Assembly (NCBI RefSeq): GCF_000735605.1
Contig: NZ_JPKG01000058.1
Coordinates: 1-64,000, forward strand
DNA: 64,000 nucleotides
Direction of reading: 5' to 3'
From: Allobosea sp. LC85
GTDB lineage: Bacteria > Pseudomonadota > Alphaproteobacteria > Rhizobiales > Beijerinckiaceae
Shown here: positions 58,812-64,000 of the stretch, piece after piece
Layout of the letters: each line of letters begins with the position of its first letter
Position numbering within the stretch: position 1 is the first letter of the stretch
Position numbers and translations under genes: made by a program
The notes under the pieces: generated by a model
What the model was told of the DNA's origin: nothing
The model's input: only the letters and a program-made list of their open reading frames with translations
Databases searched by the model: none

Positions 58812-59782
58812 GACCTCATCTCCTTCTGGTTGAGTGTCAGTGGGACGGTGGGCGCGCCAATGGCGTGCCAGGCGGCAATGCCACCGGAGAGAGCGCGGGC
58901 ATCGACACCGCGCCGGCGCAGGTCGGCGACGGCGTCGCCGCTGACCTGGAACCCGTAGACGCAGTAGACCACGACCGGCTTGTCCTTCGGCAGCGCGCCG
59001 GCCCAGTCGGCGATCGTCTCCGGCGCCCGGATCAGGGCGCCCGGCACCATGTCGCTGCGCTTCGCCAGGTCTTCGGCGAGGCAGACGTCGAGCACGACAA
59101 GATCGTCGCCGCGATCGAGACGGGCGCGCAGATCTTCCGGAGCGACGGCATGAGCGTTGCTGTCGGAGGCCGGTTTCGCCCAGCCCGCCTGTTGGGCAAT
59201 GAGGCGCCCATGACGGGCAGCGACCCGCTCCCAGTGGATGTTCTTCATGAAGGCATCGACATAGGCGCCGGCCTTCGCGCCGAAATCGAGGTGATAGGCG
59301 TGCTCGTACATGTCGAGCGCCAGGATGGGCACGCCGCCGGCAAGACAGTTCGTGTGGTCGCCCGCCCATTGGATGATCAGCCGATCATGGCGCTCCGACC
59401 AGGTGAGCAGGGTCCAGCCCGAGCCGCCGGCCTGCGCCTTGGCGCAAGCCGTGAACTGGGCCCGCCAGGCACTGATACTGCCGAAATCGCGTTCCAGCGC
59501 CGCAGCAAGCCCGCCACCGGCATCGCCCGAACCGCCGAGCCCGTCAAAATAGATCTCGTGCAGGATCGCCGAGTTGGCGGCGACCAACTCCTCCCGCTTC
59601 AACCCGTTGATGTCGAAGACCGGCGCTGCGGCCCAATCGAGCGCATCAAGCCGGCGCTCGATCGCATTCAGGCGGCGAACCGCGCCGCCGTAGTTGTTCT
59701 CATAGTGGCTCGCGAGCAGGCGCTCGGACAAACCTTCGAGCCGGGGCGGCTTGAATGGCAGCGGCATGATCTGATGCGGCAT
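58808..59782 (-). CDS. Fe/Mn superoxide dismutase fused to a rhodanese domain
   Basis: 324 residues. N-terminal SOD (about 1-200) with metal ligands His26, His75, Asp157 and His161 (SHYENNYGG, AILHEIYFDGLGG, DMYEHAYHLDFGA). C-terminal rhodanese domain (about 210-315) with Cys274 in VVVYCVYGFQVSG. In chromate loci an SOD (ChrC) is common; here it carries an added sulfurtransferase fold. It would remove superoxide formed during chromate reduction. First gene of the leftward operon, divergent from the Cj0069-like/ChrB/ChrA operon. Confidence 0.9.
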   Translation of the reverse strand: MPHQIMPLPFKPPRLEGLSERLLASHYENNYGGAVRRLNAIERRLDALDWAAAPVFDINGLKREELVAANSAILHEIYFDGLGGSGDAGGGLAAALERDFGSISAWRAQFTACAKAQAGGSGWTLLTWSERHDRLIIQWAGDHTNCLAGGVPILALDMYEHAYHLDFGAKAGAYVDAFMKNIHWERVAARHGRLIAQQAGWAKPASDSNAHAVAPEDLRARLDRGDDLVVLDVCLAEDLAKRSDMVPGALIRAPETIADWAGALPKDKPVVVYCVYGFQVSGDAVADLRRRGVDARALSGGIAAWHAIGAPTVPLTLNQKEMRS

Positions 59783-59837
59783 GGCGTCCTCGTTCGGTAG
59801 CGGCTTGCGTCCGTGAGAGGCCGAAGGCTACGCCCAA

Positions 59838-59862
59838 ATCAAATTTGATACAACTGTTGCAT
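59838..59862. promoter_or_regulatory. Paired palindromes in the chromate divergent promoter
   Basis: ATCAAATTTGAT (59838-59849) is a perfect palindrome and ATACAAC-T-GTTGCAT (59848-59862) an inverted repeat with one mismatch per arm pair. Both lie in the AT-rich gap between the SOD-rhodanese and Cj0069-like genes (59783-59974), the expected place for a regulator such as ChrB to act on both operons. Inferred from symmetry and position. Confidence 0.45.
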
Positions 59863-59974
59863 TTAAAAATTTCAATGATACGGTACGCTCATCAACAAAG
59901 AGGACTCTGGGGCAGAGCGCGACCAGCGAGCCAAAGGACGTGTGCCCCCGGAGGAAACGAGAGGAAACAGGGCG

Positions 59975-61066
59975 ATGCCTGGAGTGGCAGTGGTCTGGCG
60001 CGGTGACCGCGAGGGGCGACGCACGGCGACGCCGCAGAACAACCGCTTTCATCGCGTGTTCGAAGAACTCGCCGCGCTTGGCATTCACGCGGAACCGGCG
60101 GTTTTCGATGAGGCGTTTGCGGACGAGGTCCGCGCTCAACTCCTGAGCGTGGACGGCGTGCTCGTCTGGGTCGATCCGATCCACGATGGGAAGACACGCG
60201 CGGTGCTCGACCCGATGCTGCGCGACGTCGCGACACGCGGCCCCTGGGTGAGTGCGCATCCCGACGTGATCCTCAAGATGGGTGTGAAGCAGGTCCTGCA
60301 TCGCACGAAGCATCTCGGATGGGACACCGACACGCATCTCTACGGATCCTGCCAGGCGTTTCGTGCGGCCTTCCCCGAGCAGTTGCAAACGGCAGGCCCG
60401 CGGGTGCTGAAGCAGAATCGCGGCAACGGCGGCCAGGGCGTGTGGAAGGTCGAACGGATCGAGCCGCTTCTCAGTGGCGTCGCGGCGGTTCGGGTGCTGC
60501 ATGCGCGCCGCGGCAGCGTGCCGGAAGAACTCGCGTTGGCGGACTTCATGGCGCGTTGCGAGGCTTATTTCACGCCCGGTGGCTGCATCGTGGATCAGCC
60601 GTTCCAACCCCGGCTGCCCGACGGCATGATCCGTTGCTACATGGGCGGCGACAAGGTTGTGGGCTTCGGCCACCAGTTCATCAAGGCGCTGATCCCGCCA
60701 CCGCCCGAAGGACCAGATTCCGAAGCGGCGCAGCCAGGTCCGCGGATCATGCATCCCGCCTCGGCAGAGCCGTTCCAGACGCTAAGAACCAGAATGGAGG
60801 TTGACTGGACGCCGCAGATGATGGCGGTGCTCGATATCGAGCCCGATTCCTTGCCGATCATCTGGGATGCCGACTTCCTCTATGGACCGCGGACTGCGTC
60901 TGGTGAAGACAGCTATGTGCTCTGCGAGATCAATGTGAGCTCCGTCTTCGCCATCCCGGACCAGGCGCCGGCTGAGATTGCCCGCCTCGTTGCTGCGCGA
61001 TTATCGACCAGCGCCAACCGGAGTGTCCGGCAGAGCCCAGGGGCTGCGCTGACGGTGAATGCATGA
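59975..61066 (+). CDS. Cj0069-like protein of the chromate cluster
   Basis: 363 residues from the ATG at 59975 (AGAGGAA upstream; a GTG at 59942 gives a longer version). N-terminal VAVVWRGDREGRRTATPQNN, HAEPAVFDEAFADEVRAQLL, then an ATP-grasp-like body: GPWVSAHPDVILKMGVKQVL, VLKQNRGNGGQGVWKVERIE, and YVLCEINVSSVFAIP with an acidic Glu-x-Asn metal site. Proteins like this (Cj0069 family) are neighbours of chromate genes, with no established activity; ligase-like ATP use is likely. Overlaps ChrB by 4 bp. Confidence 0.75.
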   Translation: MPGVAVVWRGDREGRRTATPQNNRFHRVFEELAALGIHAEPAVFDEAFADEVRAQLLSVDGVLVWVDPIHDGKTRAVLDPMLRDVATRGPWVSAHPDVILKMGVKQVLHRTKHLGWDTDTHLYGSCQAFRAAFPEQLQTAGPRVLKQNRGNGGQGVWKVERIEPLLSGVAAVRVLHARRGSVPEELALADFMARCEAYFTPGGCIVDQPFQPRLPDGMIRCYMGGDKVVGFGHQFIKALIPPPPEGPDSEAAQPGPRIMHPASAEPFQTLRTRMEVDWTPQMMAVLDIEPDSLPIIWDADFLYGPRTASGEDSYVLCEINVSSVFAIPDQAPAEIARLVAARLSTSANRSVRQSPGAALTVNA

Positions 61067-62046
61067 GCGACGATGAACGCGGGACAGAACAGCGTTGGCT
61101 GCTTCTGATCCATCAGCTGCCGACCAAGCCAGCCTATTTTCGGGTGAAGATCTGGCGGCGGCTGCAAGGCATCGGCGCGGTCGCGGTCAAGAGCACCGTC
61201 TATGCGCTGCCGGCCAATGCCGAGACGCAGGAGGATTTCGAGTGGCTCCTGAAGGAGATCATCGACGGCAGCGGCGAAGCGATGGTGTGCGAGGCGCGCC
61301 TCATCGATGGTCTGTCGGACGCACAGGTCAGGGCCATGTTCGACGCTGCGCGTGACAGCGACTACGCGGAGATCGCTGGGGAAGCCCGCGATCTCCGCGC
61401 CGGCCTCGATGCCGAAGCGAGTGCGGAGAAGCGCGCGGAGGCGCGCACGCAGCTCGGCCGCATGCGCAAGCGCCTCGCCGAACTCGTCGCGATCGACTTC
61501 TTCGGCGCCACCGGTCGCCTAGCCGTCGAAGGATTGCTCTGCGAGCTCGAAGCTCGGGTCACGGAGGACAAGGTCATGAGCAAGGACCCACCACAGAGCG
61601 CCGACCCGATCGCCGACCTCAAGGGGCGAACCTGGGTGACACGGCGCGACGTCCATGTCGATCGCATCGCCTGCAGCTGGCTGATCCGTCGCTTCATCGA
61701 CCCCAATGCCGTCATTCGTTTCGTACAGGGCAAGGGCTATGCCCCGAAACCGGGCGAGCTGCGCTTCGACATGTTCGAAGGCGAGATCACCCATGAGGGT
61801 GATCGCTGCAGCTTCGAAGTGCTGCTGACCCGTGCCGGCATCACCGATCCGGCCCTGCAGGCCATCGCCGAGATCGTCCACGACATCGATCTCAAGGACG
61901 GCAAGTTCGGCCGCGAGGAAACCACGGGCATATCCAGCCTGATCGCCGGTGTCGCCATGGCGAACACGGGCGATGAGGAGCGGATCGCGCAGGGCGCGCC
62001 CGTCTTCGACAACCTCTACCAGTATTTCCGCTCCAAGCGCGGATGA
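61063..62046 (+). CDS. chrB: Chromate resistance protein ChrB, full length
   Basis: 327 residues. The N-terminal half (about 1-170: WLLLIHQLPTKPAYFRVKIW, VYALPANAETQEDFEWLLKE) is the ChrB N-domain; the C-terminal half (about 185-325: VTRRDVHVDRIACSWLIRRF, ITHEGDRCSFEVLLTRAGI) is the same domain as the stand-alone protein at 58341-58811. ChrB proteins are needed for, and may sense, chromate in ChrA operons. Starts in the stop of the previous gene (ATGA), ends 16 bp before ChrA. Confidence 0.92.
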   Translation: MSDDERGTEQRWLLLIHQLPTKPAYFRVKIWRRLQGIGAVAVKSTVYALPANAETQEDFEWLLKEIIDGSGEAMVCEARLIDGLSDAQVRAMFDAARDSDYAEIAGEARDLRAGLDAEASAEKRAEARTQLGRMRKRLAELVAIDFFGATGRLAVEGLLCELEARVTEDKVMSKDPPQSADPIADLKGRTWVTRRDVHVDRIACSWLIRRFIDPNAVIRFVQGKGYAPKPGELRFDMFEGEITHEGDRCSFEVLLTRAGITDPALQAIAEIVHDIDLKDGKFGREETTGISSLIAGVAMANTGDEERIAQGAPVFDNLYQYFRSKRG

Positions 62047-62062
62047 TCGGAAGGACCAGGCC

Positions 62063-63478
62063 ATGGCCAATCCAGACAGCATAGTCGCGACGCCGGCCTC
62101 GAAGAGCGGCACGCCCAGCCATGGTATTTCCTTTGGTGAAGCGGTGCGGGTCTGGGCGCGTGTCGCCGCCTTGAGTTTTGGCGGCCCGGCCGGGCAGATT
62201 TCAATGATGCACCGGATCATCGTCGAGGAGAAGCGCTGGATCGGCGAGACCCGGTTCTTGCATGCGCTCAACTATTGCACGCTGCTGCCCGGCCCGGAGG
62301 CGCAGCAATTGGCGATCTATATCGGCTGGCTCCTGCACAAGACCAAGGGCGGGCTGGTCGCCGGAAGCCTGTTCGTGCTGCCGGGTGCGATCGCCATCAT
62401 GGCGCTGAGCTGGATCTACGCCATCTTCGGCAATGTCGGGGCGGTCCAGGCGCTCTTCTTCGGTCTGAAGGCGGCGGTCCTCGCCATCGTGCTCGAGGCG
62501 GTCTCTCGGATCGGCCGACGGGCTCTCAAGAACAATGTCCTGATCGGGCTCGCCGCCGCGGCCTTTGTCGCGCTCTTCTTCTTTCAAGCGCCGTTTCCAC
62601 TGGTCATCCTGGCCGCAGGGCTGATTGGCTATCTCGGCGGTCGCGCCGGTTTCACGGCGTTCCTGACGGGCAATGGGCACGGCAAGCTCGGCGGCACGCA
62701 GGTCGCGGACGCCGATACGGCCCTTGGCGAGGAGGTTCCGGCTCACGCTCGCCCGCCGGTCAGCTGGTCGCTGAAGGTCGCCGGCGTGGGTCTGCTTCTG
62801 TGGGCTCTGCCGGTCCTCGGGCTGCTGGCGCTGTTTGGGCAAGGCAATGTCTTCGCCGACATTGCGGTCTTCTTCTCCAAGATGGCCATGGTGACGTTCG
62901 GCGGCGCCTACGCGGTGCTCGCTTATGTCGCGCAGCAGGCCGTCGAGCACTTTGGCTGGCTGAAGCCAGGCGAAATGCTGGACGGGCTCGGCATGGCCGA
63001 GACGACGCCCGGTCCGTTGATCATGGTCACTCAATTTGTGGGCTTCATGGGGGCTTACCGGGCACCGGGTTCGTTGCATCCCCTGCTTGCCGGCACGCTC
63101 GGGGGCCTGCTCACCACCTGGGTGACCTTCGTCCCCTGCTTTCTCTGGATCTTCCTCGGCGCGCCTTTCATGGAGACGATGCGCAGCAACCAGGCTCTGT
63201 CGGCCGCCTTGTCGGCGATCACCGCGGCAGTCGTCGGCGTTATCCTCAATCTCGCGATCTGGTTTGCGCTCAACGTGCTGTTTTCAGAACTGCGCGAGGT
63301 TCGTGGGTTTGGCATGACAGTCGACGTGCCTGTGTTCAGCTCCGTCAACATCCCGTCCCTGGTCCTGACGATTGGGGCGCTGTTGGCGGTGTTTCGCTTC
63401 AAGGTCGGCATGATCGCGGTGCTGGCGGCGTGCTCCGTCCTCGGCGTCCTCTATGGATTCGTCACCGGGTCGATCTAA
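62063..63478 (+). CDS. chrA: Chromate efflux transporter ChrA, long form
   Basis: 471 residues from the ATG at 62063 (GGAAGGA upstream). Two homologous CHR halves: the first has SFGGPAGQISMMHRIIVEEK and NYCTLLPGPEAQQLAIYIG, the second TFGGAYAVLAYVAQQAVEHF and GLGMAETTPGPLIMVTQFV, the double-domain LCHR type. It exports chromate from the cytoplasm using the proton gradient. Followed 14 bp later by a hairpin repeat. Confidence 0.94.
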   Translation: MANPDSIVATPASKSGTPSHGISFGEAVRVWARVAALSFGGPAGQISMMHRIIVEEKRWIGETRFLHALNYCTLLPGPEAQQLAIYIGWLLHKTKGGLVAGSLFVLPGAIAIMALSWIYAIFGNVGAVQALFFGLKAAVLAIVLEAVSRIGRRALKNNVLIGLAAAAFVALFFFQAPFPLVILAAGLIGYLGGRAGFTAFLTGNGHGKLGGTQVADADTALGEEVPAHARPPVSWSLKVAGVGLLLWALPVLGLLALFGQGNVFADIAVFFSKMAMVTFGGAYAVLAYVAQQAVEHFGWLKPGEMLDGLGMAETTPGPLIMVTQFVGFMGAYRAPGSLHPLLAGTLGGLLTTWVTFVPCFLWIFLGAPFMETMRSNQALSAALSAITAAVVGVILNLAIWFALNVLFSELREVRGFGMTVDVPVFSSVNIPSLVLTIGALLAVFRFKVGMIAVLAACSVLGVLYGFVTGSI

Positions 63479-63491
63479 CCTTTTTGTGTTT

Positions 63492-63538
63492 GCATCGGCT
63501 TTGCCCCGAAAACCGCAATCCACTTTTCGGGCCGATGC
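63492..63538. repeat. Interspersed hairpin repeat, copy 5
   Basis: GCATCGG...CCCGAAAA...TTTTCGGG-CCGATGC, identical over 47 nt (and over TTTGTGTTT before it) to the second hairpin of the copy at 5596-5642, 58 kb away. This copy has only that hairpin, without the preceding one found in the others. It lies directly downstream of chrA, where it could act as a transcript end. Confidence 0.9.
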
Positions 63539-63686
63539 TTTGGCGGGCGGCCACGCCCCTGTCCGCGGCAGACACGATGCTGGCGTTTTGAGCCTCGGCT
63601 GCAGGCTGCAAGCCGATCGCGCGCGAACCCGAGAAGAACACGAGAAGATTGGCCCCGGCCATCGGCAACGGTCGGCTCCGCTCAGC

Positions 63687-64000
63687 TCATTGCAGCATGG
63701 TCTTGCCGCGGAGCCTGAAGCTGACGAGCAGCAGAGCCGGTCCGGGCAGCAGCAGGTAGCAGACCGCCCCGACCCGAAGCGTCGTATCGATGCCGAACTC
63801 GATGCTCGTCAATACGGCAACGCTGGCCGCGAGCACACCGGCTGCGCCATTGATACCCCAGAACCACGGGGTCGGTCTGGCGTCGATCATGGAGGCCAGT
63901 CGCATTCCGGTGGGAAAACCGAAACCCATCAGGAAGCCGGCCGGAGCGAGAACCAGTACGGCCAACCCGGCCCGGAGCAGCAGGCTTGCGCTCTCCAGAC
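63687..64000 (-). CDS. Spermidine-synthase-like membrane protein, C-terminal part
   Basis: About 104 residues run in from the right edge with no start inside the window; the upstream part is outside. Four hydrophobic segments (LAVLVLAPAGFLMGFGFPTG, FWGINGAAGVLAASVAVLTS, LRVGAVCYLLLPGPALLLVS) match the C-terminal membrane region of integral membrane spermidine-synthase-like proteins (PWxWGINGAAxVL pattern). The catalytic domain cannot be seen here. Confidence 0.65.
   Translation of the reverse strand, partial: LESASLLLRAGLAVLVLAPAGFLMGFGFPTGMRLASMIDARPTPWFWGINGAAGVLAASVAVLTSIEFGIDTTLRVGAVCYLLLPGPALLLVSFRLRGKTMLQ

Noticed and set aside
59828..60754. 308-codon frame antisense to the Cj0069-like gene
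   Set aside because: The forward gene starts with a good ribosome site and is coupled to chrB; the antisense frame runs through the divergent promoter.

Overview
The window is GC-rich with dense coding and looks like a chromosome or large replicon of an alphaproteobacterium of the Hyphomicrobiales. The supporting signs are a DUF1236 protein, an RHH_4-type ribbon-helix-helix protein, a Rhizobiales-style RTX adhesin N-terminus, and a family of short hairpin repeats of a kind I associate with this order. Genus is not determined; a Bosea- or Methylobacterium-like organism would fit. I see no rRNA, tRNA or CRISPR array. Much of the window reads as accessory DNA: transposase scraps, truncated genes and five copies of one interspersed repeat lie between well-organised operons.

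Layout. (1) 1-6.8 kb: the N-terminal 754 residues of a giant RTX/cadherin-repeat surface protein, its type I secretion adaptor (HlyD type), an RHH protein, a membrane protein with a degenerate GGDEF domain, and a LapG-like cysteine protease. Together these suggest an adhesin display/release system. (2) 6.8-8.1 kb: a scar region with an IS3 orfA remnant, a Csp-type copper-storage protein, a repeat and the tail of a dhaK gene. (3) 8.1-14.2 kb: LysR regulator divergent from an RraA/HMG-aldolase-like protein, an aminotransferase and a four-gene polar amino acid ABC importer, probably a catabolic module for a 4-substituted glutamate-like compound. (4) 14.2-21.2 kb: copper/silver efflux (CusA, CusB, FixH/YtkA-like protein, small Cys-rich protein), then CcdA plus a periplasmic thioredoxin, with transposase fragments between. 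(5) 21.2-24.2 kb: small secreted and membrane proteins among decayed DNA.

(6) 24.2-29.9 kb: a signalling cassette of a single-domain response regulator, a FIST (NosP-type) sensor, a PAS-PAS hybrid histidine kinase with two receivers, and a receiver-adenylate cyclase carrying two HisKA-like modules. (7) 30.5-48.8 kb: a surface-glycoconjugate and secretion island. It has a second, complete type I ABC/HlyD pair, four clear or possible glycosyltransferases, two convergent SapC-type proteins, two DUF4214-type proteins, a GH99-like secreted protein, an APH-fold kinase and several unknown proteins. This is the best candidate here for an undescribed system: type I secretion linked to glycosylation of surface-layer-like proteins. 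(8) 48.9-54.8 kb: a nickel/cobalt island with HupE, a membrane-anchored partner, a His-rich protein, a CsoR/RcnR repressor, two NicO exporters and an MFS exporter. (9) 55-63.5 kb: a chromate island of two divergent operons, one with SOD-rhodanese, a ChrB C-domain protein, two unknown proteins, a DUF1259 protein and an MFS transporter, the other with a Cj0069-like protein, ChrB and ChrA. (10) The right edge holds the C-terminus of a spermidine-synthase-like membrane protein.

Taken together the window pairs envelope functions (two type I secretion loci, adhesin, glycan genes) with three metal-resistance blocks (Cu, Ni/Co, Cr). All functional statements rest on motifs read by eye; no database search was run.
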